Made by a program: the position numbers and the translations under genes | Assembly: GCF_033193315.1 (NCBI RefSeq) | Contig: NZ_CP136187.1 | Location: forward strand, 3,727,501-3,791,500 | DNA from: Agathobaculum sp. NTUH-O15-33 | Lineage (GTDB): Bacteria; Bacillota; Clostridia; Oscillospirales; Butyricicoccaceae | Length of the DNA: 64,000 nt | Direction of reading: 5' to 3' | Notes under the pieces: generated by a model | What the model was told of the DNA's origin: nothing | The model's input: the letters and a program-made list of their open reading frames with translations, nothing else | The model's database searches: none | Shown: piece by piece, positions 50,566-58,868 of the stretch | Layout: each line of letters opens with the position of its first letter | Position numbering within the stretch: the first letter of the stretch is position 1

Positions 50566-52005
50566 ATGAAAATGCTCGTTGGCGGCCGTCCCACGGACGC
50601 GCGGGACGGGGCCACCCTATCCGTCTACGACCCCGCCGCCGCGCGGCTGATCGACACCGTGCCCGCCGCGACCAAGCAGGATATCGAAGAGGCGCTGGAA
50701 AACGCCGAGCAGGGCGCGAAGGAATGGCGCGCCTGCCCGCTGCATCGGCGCATTGCCGTCATTCGCACGTTTCTGCAAAAATTTGAGGACGCCGCGGAGG
50801 AACTGACCGCGCTTTTGCAGCGCGAAACCGGTAAAACGACCGCCGCGGCGCGCGGCTGCATTCTGGGCAGCCGCGCGCTTGGCGAACACTACGCGGAGCT
50901 TGCGCGCACACTGGGCGGCGAGACCTTCGCGCCGGACAACTGGGCCGGGACGGAAAACGCGCTGGTGATGACGGTGCGCGAACCGCTTGGCGTTGTTGTG
51001 TGCATCCTGCCGTTCAACTTCCCCATTGATTCGTTCATGCACAAGGTGGTGCCCGCGCTGCTCATGGGCAACGCGGTGATCATCAAGCCCGCTTCCGAAA
51101 CGCCGCTGACCGATATCCGCGTGACCGAGCTGCTGCTGGAAAGCGGCGTGCCGGGCAACGCGGCGCAGATCGTCACCGGCAGCGGCGCGAAGATCGGCGC
51201 GTGGCTGACCGCCGACGCGCGCGTGGCGCTCATCAACCTGACCGGCAGCACCCGCGTGGGCGTCGAAATCGCGCAAAACGCGGCCGCCCATCTGCACCGG
51301 CTGCATTTGGAGCTGGGCGGCAACGATCCGCTCATCATCCTGCCGGACGCCGACCTGAATACCGCCGTGGAGGAGGCGTTCGCCTCCCGCATCGGCAACG
51401 CCGGACAGGTGTGCTGCGCGGGCAAACGCTTCCTCATTCCAAGGGACCGCAAGGAAGCCTTTCTGGACGGCCTGATCCGTCGCTTGCGGGCCGTCCGCGT
51501 CGGCGACCCGGCCGATCCCCGGACCGATTGCGGGCCGCTCATCTCGGAGCGCGCCGCGAAGGAGCTGGAAGAAAACCTGCGGCACTGCGTTTCGCAGGGC
51601 GCGACCCTGCGCTTTGGCGGGCGCCGCCTGCAAGGCGCGTACTTTGAACCCACCGTATTGGAGATAACGCCCGAAGTGGACGCGGCGCGGGATCTGGAGC
51701 TGTTCGGCCCGGTCTGGTCGGTGCTGCCGTATGACACGGTGGACGACGCCATCGCGCTTGCCAACCACACGATGTACGGCCTGTCCTCCGGCGTTTTAGG
51801 CAAGGATCTGTCGCAGATGATGTATGTGGCCAGAAATATACAGGCCGGCGCCTGTGTGATCGGCGGTTCGGGCGCGTACCGGACCAGCGATCAGCCCTTT
51901 GGCGGCTATAAAATGAGCGGCCTTGGGCGCGAGGGCGGCCGGTATACGCTGGAAGAACTGAGCCAGCTGAAAACGATCGTACTCAAAACCCCCTACTCTT
52001 TTTAA
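50566..52005 (+). CDS. NAD(P)-dependent aldehyde dehydrogenase
   Basis: 479 residues. Motifs: ILPFNFPIDSFMHKVVPAL, catalytic Glu in HLELGGNDPLI, catalytic Cys in GNAGQVCCAGKRF, LFGPVWSV, and QPFGGYKMSGLGREGG. Similar in length to glyceraldehyde-3-phosphate/succinate-semialdehyde/lactaldehyde dehydrogenases. AAAGGAGTG precedes the ATG. Final gene of the operon, ended by the terminator at 52030-52065. It would convert the aldehyde made by the Fe-dependent or other dehydrogenase to an acid. Confidence 0.88.
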   Translation: MKMLVGGRPTDARDGATLSVYDPAAARLIDTVPAATKQDIEEALENAEQGAKEWRACPLHRRIAVIRTFLQKFEDAAEELTALLQRETGKTTAAARGCILGSRALGEHYAELARTLGGETFAPDNWAGTENALVMTVREPLGVVVCILPFNFPIDSFMHKVVPALLMGNAVIIKPASETPLTDIRVTELLLESGVPGNAAQIVTGSGAKIGAWLTADARVALINLTGSTRVGVEIAQNAAAHLHRLHLELGGNDPLIILPDADLNTAVEEAFASRIGNAGQVCCAGKRFLIPRDRKEAFLDGLIRRLRAVRVGDPADPRTDCGPLISERAAKELEENLRHCVSQGATLRFGGRRLQGAYFEPTVLEITPEVDAARDLELFGPVWSVLPYDTVDDAIALANHTMYGLSSGVLGKDLSQMMYVARNIQAGACVIGGSGAYRTSDQPFGGYKMSGLGREGGRYTLEELSQLKTIVLKTPYSF

Positions 52006-52029
52006 CCGCAGCCCGGCTGCAAACAAAGC

Positions 52030-52065
52030 CCCGGCGCGGGAGTCTGAACGGACTCCCGCGCCGGG
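52030..52065 (+). terminator. Terminator of the catabolic operon
   Basis: CCCGGCGCGGGAGTC (52030-52044) pairs perfectly with GACTCCCGCGCCGGG (52051-52065), loop TGAACG, with a T-rich tail to about 52078. Confidence 0.85.
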
Positions 52066-52080
52066 ACCTTTGCTTTTTCA

Positions 52081-52109
52081 TTGCCCTTTTTCCCACCAGA
52101 TGGTATGAT
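52081..52109 (+). promoter_or_regulatory. Sigma-A promoter of recQ
   Basis: TTGCCC (52081-52086), 17 bases, TATGAT (52104-52109), 35 bases upstream of the ATG. Confidence 0.55.
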
Positions 52110-52144
52110 AGGAAAGGGAAAACGCATACAAAGAGGAGAAGTAT

Positions 52145-54001
52145 ATGGAAAGCGCGGCGGCAAAGCAGGTTTTAAAGCAATATTTCGGCTATGATTCGTT
52201 TCGGCCCGGGCAGGATCGGCTGATCGAGGCCATTCTGGAGGGGCGCGACGTGCTCGGCGTGATGCCCACGGGCGCGGGCAAATCGCTTTGCTATCAGGTG
52301 CCCGCGCTGCTGCTGCCCGGGGTGACGCTCGTCATCTCGCCGCTGATCTCGCTGATGCAGGATCAAGTCGGCGCGTTGCGGCAGTCCGGCGTGCCAGCCG
52401 CTTATTTAAACAGCGCGCTTTCCGCCGCCGAAATGGGCGATACGCTGTACGAAGCGCGGCAGGGCGGCTACAAGCTGCTTTATGTCGCGCCCGAGCGCCT
52501 GACTGCGCCGGATTTTCTTGCCTTTGCCCGCGAAGCCGAGATCTCCATGGTCACGGTGGACGAAGCACACTGTATTTCCCAGTGGGGGCAGGATTTTCGC
52601 CCCAGCTACTTAAAAATACTCGATTTTCTTTCGCTTTTGCCGCGCCGTCCGCTCGTTTCCGCCTTCACCGCGACCGCGACAGCCACGGTGCGCGAGGATG
52701 TCGTGCGCGCGCTCGCCCTGCGCGAGCCGTTCACGCTGACGACCGGCTTCGACCGGCCCAATCTCTATTTCGCGGTCGAGCACCCATCCAGCAAGCCGCA
52801 GGCGCTGCTGCGCCTGCTCGCCGGGCGGCGGGACAAAAGCGGCGTGATCTACTGCGCGACGCGAAAAACCGTGGAGGATGTGTGCGACATGCTCTGCGCC
52901 AAGGGCCTTGCCGCGACCCGCTACCACGCGGGCCTGCCCGCGGAGGAACGGCAGCAAAATCAGGATGATTTTTTGTATGATCTGAAGCCGGTCATGGTGG
53001 CGACCAACGCTTTCGGCATGGGCATTGACAAATCGAACGTTTCCTTCGTGATTCACTACAATATGCCGAAAAACATGGAAAGCTACTATCAGGAAGCCGG
53101 ACGCGCGGGGCGCGACGGCGAACCGGCGGACTGTATCCTTTTATACAGCGGGCAGGATGTGCACACCGCCCGCTTCCTGATCGAGCGCAGCCGCGAGGCC
53201 GCGCCCGAGGAGGGACTGGACGAGCAAACGCGAGCCGCCCTGCTGGATCGGGAATATGAACGCCTGCGCCAAATGACCTTTTACGCCACCACGACCGATT
53301 GCCTGCGCCGGTTCATCCTAGGCTATTTCGGCGAAGCCGCGCCGGTATCGTGCGGGCACTGCGGCAACTGCGACACCACCTTTGAAGAGGTGGACGCCAC
53401 CTTGGACGCGCAGAAAATTTTATCCTGCGTGTACCGGCTGGCCGAACGCGGGCTGCATTTCGGCAAGATCGTCGTCAGCGCCGTGCTGTGTGGCAGCCAA
53501 AGCGAAAAAATAGAAAAGTTCGGCCTGCAATCGCTTTCCACCTATGGCATTATGGAAGAGCAGACGGCAAAGCGCGTGCGGCAGCTGATCGATACCTTGA
53601 TCGACCGGGGCTGCCTGCAAAGCGACGCCGAACGCCACAACACGCTGTACCTGACGCCTGCGGGCAACGCGCTCATGCGCGGGCGCGACACCTTTGTAAT
53701 CAAGCTGCCGCGCGAAAAGCCGCCCGCGCTCAAGGCCGCGGAAAAGGCCGGGGCCGCCGTGGGCACGGCCGATTCCACGCTGTTCGACCTGCTGCGCGAC
53801 TGCCGCGCCCGTCTGGCGCGGCAAGCGCATGTGCCGCCCTATATTATCTTTTCCAACGCCGCCTTAAGCGACATGGCCGCCCGCAAGCCCATTACCGCCG
53901 AGGAATTCCTTGAAGTGCGCGGCGTGGGCGAAGCCAAGGCCGATCGCTACGGCGTACCCTTTCTGGAAACCATCAAAGCCTATTTGCGCGAAAAAGATTG
54001 A
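52145..54001 (+). CDS. recQ: ATP-dependent DNA helicase RecQ
   Basis: 618 residues. Superfamily 2 helicase: Walker A MPTGAGKSLCYQVPAL, DEAH box in TVDEAHCISQWGQDFRP, motif III TATATAT, motif VI YYQEAGRAGRDG. The RecQ-C-terminal zinc site is present (TDCLRR, then SCGHCGNCD), followed by a winged helix and an HRDC domain at about 535-615. Unwinds recombination and repair intermediates. AGAGGAG lies upstream of the ATG. Monocistronic and convergent with the TipA-like regulator. Confidence 0.95.
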   Translation: MESAAAKQVLKQYFGYDSFRPGQDRLIEAILEGRDVLGVMPTGAGKSLCYQVPALLLPGVTLVISPLISLMQDQVGALRQSGVPAAYLNSALSAAEMGDTLYEARQGGYKLLYVAPERLTAPDFLAFAREAEISMVTVDEAHCISQWGQDFRPSYLKILDFLSLLPRRPLVSAFTATATATVREDVVRALALREPFTLTTGFDRPNLYFAVEHPSSKPQALLRLLAGRRDKSGVIYCATRKTVEDVCDMLCAKGLAATRYHAGLPAEERQQNQDDFLYDLKPVMVATNAFGMGIDKSNVSFVIHYNMPKNMESYYQEAGRAGRDGEPADCILLYSGQDVHTARFLIERSREAAPEEGLDEQTRAALLDREYERLRQMTFYATTTDCLRRFILGYFGEAAPVSCGHCGNCDTTFEEVDATLDAQKILSCVYRLAERGLHFGKIVVSAVLCGSQSEKIEKFGLQSLSTYGIMEEQTAKRVRQLIDTLIDRGCLQSDAERHNTLYLTPAGNALMRGRDTFVIKLPREKPPALKAAEKAGAAVGTADSTLFDLLRDCRARLARQAHVPPYIIFSNAALSDMAARKPITAEEFLEVRGVGEAKADRYGVPFLETIKAYLREKD

Positions 54002-54020
54002 GGGAAACCGTTCGGTTCCC
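54002..54020. terminator. Short hairpin between recQ and tipA-like gene
   Basis: GGGAAACCG / CGGTTCCC with one bulged A. Lies between the two stops, with no clear T-run. Confidence 0.4.
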
Positions 54021-54032
54021 CTCGATCAGTCA

Positions 54033-54791
54033 TTATTTCGCCCAATATGCAACGGCGTCGCGCAAAAACGCCGCGCAGCCCTTTACGTTTTGGTCATAAT
54101 AAGCGGTGAAGCGCTCATCCGCCACATAGCCCTCGGCCAAACCGCGGTGCGCCTCGGCGCTGTAAGCGCGCCACGTCATGCCAAGCCAGCTTTTGTGCAG
54201 CGCGGTGATCCGCTGCCCCGCGTCGCCCTCGGGCGGCTCGTGGCTTTGTACCGCCTGCTCCAGCCGGCGCAGAATTTCCGCGCCAAGCGTTTGGAAGCGC
54301 TCGTAATCCGCTTCCGTCATGGCGAGCAGTTTGGCGTTCGACGCGTCCATGTCCGCGTCGCCGTATTTTTGGCGCGCCTCCGCGCCGTAAGCTTGTTCGT
54401 TTTCACGCACCACGCGCGCTTTGAACGCTTCAAACTTTTCTTGATCGGCCATTTTTGTTCCTCCTTCGATGCTTGCAATGGTTTTCTTTACGGTTTCGAT
54501 GAGGCGCGCGGTCTTTGCCTGCCGCGCGTGCAGAGCGGACAAATGCCCCCGGAGCGCGTGCAGCCGGTCAAAATTATCCGCGTTGATCATGCGGGCGATT
54601 TCGGCAAGCTCCACGCCCAGCGAACGGTAAAATAAAATCTGCTGCAGCAGATCGACCTCGCGTTCGCCGTACCTCCGGTAGCCGGTCTCGCGTACGGCGC
54701 CGGGCTTTAGCAGCCCGATCCTGTCGTAATAGCGCAGCGTGCGGGTGGTGATGCCCGCGAGCTTCGCCAATTCTCCGATCGAGTATTCCAT
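54033..54791 (-). CDS. MerR-family regulator with TipAS domain
   Basis: 252 residues from the ATG at 54791 with GAGGAGG upstream. N-terminal MerR winged helix (MEYSIGELAKLAGITTRTLR, YYDRIGLLKPGAVRETGYRR), a coiled-coil dimer helix (about 80-115), then a TipAS drug-recognition domain (about 125-250: FEAFKARVVRENEQAYGAEA, then LHKSWLGMTWRAYSAEAHRG). TipAS proteins bind thiopeptides and other peptide antibiotics. Its own promoter has the 19-bp spacer and dyad that MerR activators twist, so autoactivation is expected. No resistance gene is adjacent. Confidence 0.9.
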   Translation of the reverse strand: MEYSIGELAKLAGITTRTLRYYDRIGLLKPGAVRETGYRRYGEREVDLLQQILFYRSLGVELAEIARMINADNFDRLHALRGHLSALHARQAKTARLIETVKKTIASIEGGTKMADQEKFEAFKARVVRENEQAYGAEARQKYGDADMDASNAKLLAMTEADYERFQTLGAEILRRLEQAVQSHEPPEGDAGQRITALHKSWLGMTWRAYSAEAHRGLAEGYVADERFTAYYDQNVKGCAAFLRDAVAYWAK

Positions 54792-54815
54792 TTGCTCTCG
54801 CCTCCTCATGAGGTC

Positions 54816-54846
54816 AGTATAATGGTTGACGCAGCGTCAAAGTCAA
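54816..54846 (-). promoter_or_regulatory. MerR-type promoter with operator in a 19-bp spacer
   Basis: Minus strand TTGACT (54846-54841), 19 bases, TATACT (54821-54816). The spacer contains the perfect 15-bp dyad TTGACGC-T-GCGTCAA (54840-54826). Over-long spacer plus central dyad is the hallmark of MerR-activated promoters. Confidence 0.85.
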
Positions 54847-54917
54847 CGCTTTTTGAAAATCTTTTTTCGCGCCGTTTCCAGCTTTTTGGTATGACGGCGC
54901 CACGGGAGGCCCACACT

Positions 54918-55844
54918 ATGATCTATACGGTCACGCTTAACCCTTCGATTGATTATATTGCCCATGTCGACCGGCTGAATCCCGGCGCGCTCACCCGTAC
55001 AAACGGCGAAGCGATCTATCCGGGCGGCAAGGGGGTCAATGTGGCGCTGGTGCTTTCACGGCTCGGCCTTCCCGTGCGCGCGCTCTGCCTGACCGCGGGC
55101 GAGACCGGCGCCATGTTCGAGCGACTGCTCGCCCCCACCGGACTGCCCTGCCGCTTCTTCCGTTTAACGGACGGCATGACCCGCATCAACGTGAAGATCA
55201 AGGGCGAAAAGGAAAGCGAGCTCAACGGCACCGGCCCCCGGCTTTCCGCCGAAGCGCTGGGGGCGCTGGAACGCGAGCTTTGGCGGCTGGAGGCGGGCGA
55301 TTGGCTCGTCCTTTCCGGCGCGCTTCCGGCGGGCGCGCCGACCGATCTGTACGCGCGTTTCGCCGCGCTGGCCAAAAGCCGCGGCGCGCGCGTGGCGGTC
55401 GACACGGCGGGCGCGCCGCTGACCAGCGCCCTTCCGGCGCAGCCCGACCTGATCAAGCCCAATTTGGCCGAACTGACCGAGCTGACCCGCAGCGCCGCGC
55501 AGACCCTTTTGGATGTCGCCGCGAGCGCCGCCGCCCTGCAAAGCGCGGGCGCGCAGACCGTTATGGTCTCTCTGGGCGGCAAGGGCGCGGTGCTGCTGGA
55601 CGGCGCGGACGAAGCGCTGCGCCTGCCCGCGCCCACGGGCACGGTGCTCAACACGGTCGGCGCGGGCGATTCCATGGTCGCGGGTTATCTCAGCGGCCTT
55701 GCCTGCGGCCAAAACGGTCGCGAAGCGTTTCGCCTTGCCGTCGCGGCGGGCAGCGCCGCCGCCTTTTGCGATTGGCTGCCCGATCGCCACGTGATTGACG
55801 CGGTGTGCGCGCGCACCGCCCGGCCGCGCCCTATCCGCTTATGA
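54918..55844 (+). CDS. PfkB-family hexose kinase (1-phosphofructokinase type)
   Basis: 308 residues from the ATG at 54918 with GGGAGG upstream; the frame extends to 54792 but that part lies over the tipA-like promoter. Family start MIYTVTLNPSIDYIAHV, substrate motif PGGKGVNVALVL, and the ATP/anion-hole motif NTVGAGDSMVAGYL with catalytic Asp. It phosphorylates a sugar phosphate (fructose-1-P or tagatose-6-P class). No PTS or aldolase gene is next to it; it precedes an RmlD-like reductase by 41 bases. Confidence 0.85.
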   Translation: MIYTVTLNPSIDYIAHVDRLNPGALTRTNGEAIYPGGKGVNVALVLSRLGLPVRALCLTAGETGAMFERLLAPTGLPCRFFRLTDGMTRINVKIKGEKESELNGTGPRLSAEALGALERELWRLEAGDWLVLSGALPAGAPTDLYARFAALAKSRGARVAVDTAGAPLTSALPAQPDLIKPNLAELTELTRSAAQTLLDVAASAAALQSAGAQTVMVSLGGKGAVLLDGADEALRLPAPTGTVLNTVGAGDSMVAGYLSGLACGQNGREAFRLAVAAGSAAAFCDWLPDRHVIDAVCARTARPRPIRL

Positions 55845-55885
55845 CCATCTTACCACAGAACCCATAGAAAAAGAGGTATTTCCCT

Positions 55886-56746
55886 ATGAGTATTGCCACC
55901 CGTGTGTGGATCACCGGCGCGAGCGGCCGCCTTGGCTCGGCGCTCAGCCGCCTGTTCGGCGGTACGGCCGCGTATAAGCTGCTGACCAGCGACCACGACG
56001 TACCCGTCGGCGATAACCGCGCGGTCGACCGCTTCGCGGACATGAACCGGCCCGATGTGATCATCAACTGCGCCGGACTGACCGATGTGCGCGAATGCGA
56101 GTTAGACCCCGAACACGCCTACAAGGTAAACGCGCTCGGCGCGCGCAACCTTGCCGTCGCCGCCAGACGGCTGGACGCCAAGCTGATCCAGATCTCGACC
56201 GACGACGTGTTTGACGGCACGGCTTCAGGCGCTTTGTGCGAATTCGACGAGCCGCACCCGGTGACCATGTACGGCAAAAGCAAGTACGCGGGCGAAAAGC
56301 TGGTGCGCGAATTGACGGATAAGCACGTGATCGTGCGCTCCTCCTGGCTGTACGGCGCGGGCACGTACGACTTTGTGGACGAGGTGCTGGACGGCGCCCA
56401 AACCGGCGGCCCCCTTTCCCTGCCCGGCGACGAGATCTCCTCGCCCACCTCGGCGGACGCGCTCGCGGGCTTTATCAGCTATTTGGTGGACGCGCGCGAA
56501 TACGGCCTTTACCACGCCTCCTGCGAGGGCGCGTGCTCGCGCGCGGATTTCGCGCGCGAGATTCTGCGCCTAACGGGACTGGAAAACGTACCGGTGGAGA
56601 CCACGGTCGCCGGGGAAAGCCTGCGGCCCAAGTTCACGCTGCTTGACAATATGATGATGCGCATGACCGGAATTTATCAAATGCCCGGCTGGCAAGACTC
56701 GCTTGCCCGTTATCTGACGGATAAAAAGACGGGAGGCCGCGCATGA
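55886..56746 (+). CDS. RmlD-like NAD-dependent sugar nucleotide reductase
   Basis: 286 residues, extended SDR fold of dTDP-4-dehydrorhamnose reductase. WITGASGRLGSAL, NCAGLTDVRECE, STDDVFDGT, catalytic YGKSKYAGEKL, and SSWLYGAG. RmlD normally completes dTDP-rhamnose synthesis, but rmlA/B/C are absent here and some homologues (MAT2B-like) are non-catalytic, so the substrate is open. Start at 55886 with an AAAAGAGG site. Overlaps the symporter start by 4 bases. Confidence 0.8.
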   Translation: MSIATRVWITGASGRLGSALSRLFGGTAAYKLLTSDHDVPVGDNRAVDRFADMNRPDVIINCAGLTDVRECELDPEHAYKVNALGARNLAVAARRLDAKLIQISTDDVFDGTASGALCEFDEPHPVTMYGKSKYAGEKLVRELTDKHVIVRSSWLYGAGTYDFVDEVLDGAQTGGPLSLPGDEISSPTSADALAGFISYLVDAREYGLYHASCEGACSRADFAREILRLTGLENVPVETTVAGESLRPKFTLLDNMMMRMTGIYQMPGWQDSLARYLTDKKTGGRA

Positions 56747-58014
56747 GCGAACCTAAAAAGCGCAAAAAAACCGGCCTGACCACCCGCATCTTCGTGGCGC
56801 TGCTGCTCGGCGCGGCGCTGGGCGTGGCGCTGCACTATGCCGCGCAGGGCAGCCCCGCGGTGCAGCGCATCGTGGTGGACGGCGTGTTTAACGTGGTCGG
56901 AAACGGTTTTCTGCGGCTGATGAAAATGCTGGTCGTGCCGCTGGTGTTCTGTTCGCTCATCTGCGGCGCGGCGGCCATCGGCGATACCAAAACGCTGGGA
57001 CGCGTGGGCGTCAAAACCATATGCTTTTACCTGCTGACGACCGCGCTCGCGGTCGGCGTGGCGCTGGCGGTGGCGGGTATTATCAATCCCGGCATGGGGC
57101 TCGATATGTCGAGCGTTGAGACCGTGCAGCCCGCGTTGGCCACCAAAACCGCCTTTGCCGATACGCTGCTGGATATCATTCCTGAAAATCCGGTCAAATC
57201 GCTGGCAGAGGGCAACATGCTGCAGATCATCGTGTTCGCCCTGCTGATCGGCATCATTTTGGCAAAGCTGCAGGATAAGGTACAGCAGGTGACGAACTTT
57301 TTTCAGCAGGCCAACGATATCATGATGGAAATGACCATGATGGTCATGAGCCTTGCGCCGGTCGGCGTGTTCTGCCTGATCGCCAAAACCTTTTCCGAGC
57401 TTGGCCTTTCGGCCATGAAGCCGATGATCTGGTACATGGTCGCCGTGCTGCTCGCGCTGGCGGTGCAGTGCTTCGGCGTTTATCAGATCCTGCTGAAGCT
57501 GTTCACCGGCCTGAATCCCTTGCACTTTGTCCGCAAATTCCTGCCTGTGATGGGCTTTGCGTTTTCCACCGCGACCTCGAACGCCACCATCCCGCTCAAC
57601 ATCGAAACGCTGGAAAACAAAATGGGCGTATCGCGCCGCATTTCGTCCTTTACCATCCCGCTCGGCGCGACCATTAACATGGACGGCACCTCGATCATGC
57701 AGGGCGTGGCGGTCGTTTTTGTGGCGCAGGCGTTCGGCATTGCGCTATCTCCGGCGGATTACCTGACCGTCATCGCCACGGCGACGCTCGCCTCGATCGG
57801 CACGGCGGGCGTGCCTAGCGTCGGTCTGGTCACGCTGGCCATGGTGTTCGATTCGGTCGGCCTGCCGGTCGCGGGCATCGGCCTGATCATGGGCATCGAC
57901 CGGCTGCTCGATATGGCGCGCACCGCGGTCAACATCACGGGCGACGCGGTCTGCACCACGATCGTCGCCTGTCAGGACGGCTCGTGCGACCGCGAGGTGT
58001 TCCGCGCAAAATAG
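56743..58014 (+). CDS. Dicarboxylate/amino acid:cation symporter (DAACS)
   Basis: 423 residues, GltP/DctA family with about eight helices and two re-entrant loops. Motifs: the serine-rich FAFSTATSNATIPLNIE hairpin, the cation site TINMDGTSIMQGVAVVFVAQ, GTAGVPSVG, and GIDRLLDMARTAVNITGDA with the substrate-binding Asp and Asn. Takes up glutamate, aspartate, serine or C4-dicarboxylates with Na+ or H+. Translationally coupled (ATGA) to the RmlD-like gene, an odd pairing. Confidence 0.92.
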   Translation: MSEPKKRKKTGLTTRIFVALLLGAALGVALHYAAQGSPAVQRIVVDGVFNVVGNGFLRLMKMLVVPLVFCSLICGAAAIGDTKTLGRVGVKTICFYLLTTALAVGVALAVAGIINPGMGLDMSSVETVQPALATKTAFADTLLDIIPENPVKSLAEGNMLQIIVFALLIGIILAKLQDKVQQVTNFFQQANDIMMEMTMMVMSLAPVGVFCLIAKTFSELGLSAMKPMIWYMVAVLLALAVQCFGVYQILLKLFTGLNPLHFVRKFLPVMGFAFSTATSNATIPLNIETLENKMGVSRRISSFTIPLGATINMDGTSIMQGVAVVFVAQAFGIALSPADYLTVIATATLASIGTAGVPSVGLVTLAMVFDSVGLPVAGIGLIMGIDRLLDMARTAVNITGDAVCTTIVACQDGSCDREVFRAK

Positions 58015-58045
58015 CGTTTTATTTCCATTTTAGGGCGGTTGACAT

Positions 58046-58075
58046 TTGACAGCAAGCCCTTTGGTCTGCTATAAT
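58046..58075 (+). promoter_or_regulatory. Strong promoter of tRNA-Leu
   Basis: TTGACA (58046-58051), 18 bases, TATAAT (58070-58075), 11 bases before the mature 5' end. An additional TTGACA at 58039-58044 is too far to serve. Confidence 0.8.
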
Positions 58076-58086
58076 AAATAAAGCGC

Positions 58087-58173
58087 GCCGCCATGGCGGA
58101 ACTGGTAGACGCAAGGGACTTAAAATCCCTCGCTGGCAACAGCGTGCCGGTTCGATTCCGGCTGGCGGCACCA
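58087..58173 (+). tRNA. tRNA-Leu (anticodon TAA)
   Basis: 87 bases including encoded CCA (58171-58173). Acceptor GCCGCCA (58087-58093) pairs with TGGCGGC (58163-58169), discriminator A. Anticodon stem AGGGA/TCCCT with loop CTTAAAA, anticodon TAA at 58121-58123. A long variable arm (CGCTGGCAACAGCG) and T-arm GCCGG-TTCGATT-CCGGC confirm a class II leucine tRNA. Confidence 0.96.
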
Positions 58174-58176
58174 TAA

Positions 58177-58212
58177 AAAACGCCCTGCATTTTAACGAAT
58201 GCGGGGCGTTTT
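58177..58212 (+). terminator. Terminator after tRNA-Leu
   Basis: AAAACGCCCTGCAT (58177-58190) with ATGCGGGGCGTTTT (58199-58212), one T-G wobble, loop TTTAACGA. Confidence 0.85.
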
Positions 58213-58246
58213 CATGCATTCTTTTAAAAAATCATTGCAAATAAGC

Positions 58247-58277
58247 TTGACATGGAGTGAACTCCAAGGAGTACGAT
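58247..58277 (+). promoter_or_regulatory. MerR-type (NmlR/AdhR-like) promoter
   Basis: TTGACA (58247-58252), 19 bases, TACGAT (58272-58277), with the dyad TGGAGT-GA-ACTCCA (58253-58266) at the start of the spacer. This matches the CTTGGAGTxxACTCCAAG sites of the aldehyde/electrophile-responsive NmlR/AdhR subfamily. The TipA-like MerR protein nearby uses a different dyad, so the regulator is encoded elsewhere. Confidence 0.8.
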
Positions 58278-58308
58278 AGGATCAGAAATAAATTTGGAGG
58301 AATGCAAC

Positions 58309-58851
58309 ATGAAGCAGAAAAAGGTATTGATCCTTTCCGCCAGTCCCCGGCAGGGCGGCAATTCGGACACCCTGTGCGACCAGTTCCGAAAGGGCGCAGA
58401 AGAGGCCGGACACGCGGCGGAAAAAATTTTCCTGCGCGATCACAAGGTGCAATACTGTACGGGCTGCGGCCTATGTGTCGGCCGTAAGGGAACCTGCTCG
58501 CAGCAGGACGATATGGCGGACATCGCGCAAAAGATGCTCGCGGCCGATGTGATCGTCATGGCGACGCCGGTGTATTTTTACACCATGGACGCCCAGATGA
58601 AGACTTTGATCGACCGCTGCTGCGCCTACTATACCGGCATGGAAAATAAGGAATTCTATTTTATCGTCACCGCCGCGGATCAGGATATTTCCGCCATGGA
58701 GCGCACGATCGAAGGCTTCCGCGGATTTACGCTCTGTCTGGACGGCGCGGTGGAAAAGGGTATCGTTTACGGTGTGGGCGCGTGGAACAGGGGCGAGATC
58801 GTCCATACGCCCGCCATGGCGCAAGCCTATGAAATGGGAAGGCGTGTATGA
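58309..58851 (+). CDS. Flavodoxin-fold NADPH-dependent FMN reductase family protein
   Basis: 180 residues from the ATG at 58309 with TTTGGAGG upstream. Flavodoxin-like N-terminus binding FMN phosphate (ILSASPRQGGNSDTLCDQF), a cysteine cluster CTGCGLCVGRKGTCSQQDDM typical of the iron-sulfur flavoprotein-like branch, and TPVYFYTMDAQMKTLIDR. It reduces quinones, nitro compounds or other electrophiles. First gene after the MerR-type promoter and 17 bases before the aldo/keto reductase, consistent with an electrophile-stress operon. Confidence 0.88.
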   Translation: MKQKKVLILSASPRQGGNSDTLCDQFRKGAEEAGHAAEKIFLRDHKVQYCTGCGLCVGRKGTCSQQDDMADIAQKMLAADVIVMATPVYFYTMDAQMKTLIDRCCAYYTGMENKEFYFIVTAADQDISAMERTIEGFRGFTLCLDGAVEKGIVYGVGAWNRGEIVHTPAMAQAYEMGRRV

Positions 58852-58868
58852 CACGGGAGGAAAACCCT

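Noticed and set aside
42034..52005. Sulfosugar (sulfoquinovose-like) degradation as the role of the catabolic operon
   Set aside because: The HIBADH member would fit a sulfolactaldehyde reductase, but NagA/NagB-like enzymes and the absence of a sulfoquinovosidase, isomerase or sulfo-aldolase make it unsupported.
58087..58173. tRNA-Leu as an attachment site for an integrated element
   Set aside because: No integrase, no repeated tRNA 3' end was noticed nearby, and flanking genes look like normal chromosomal operons.
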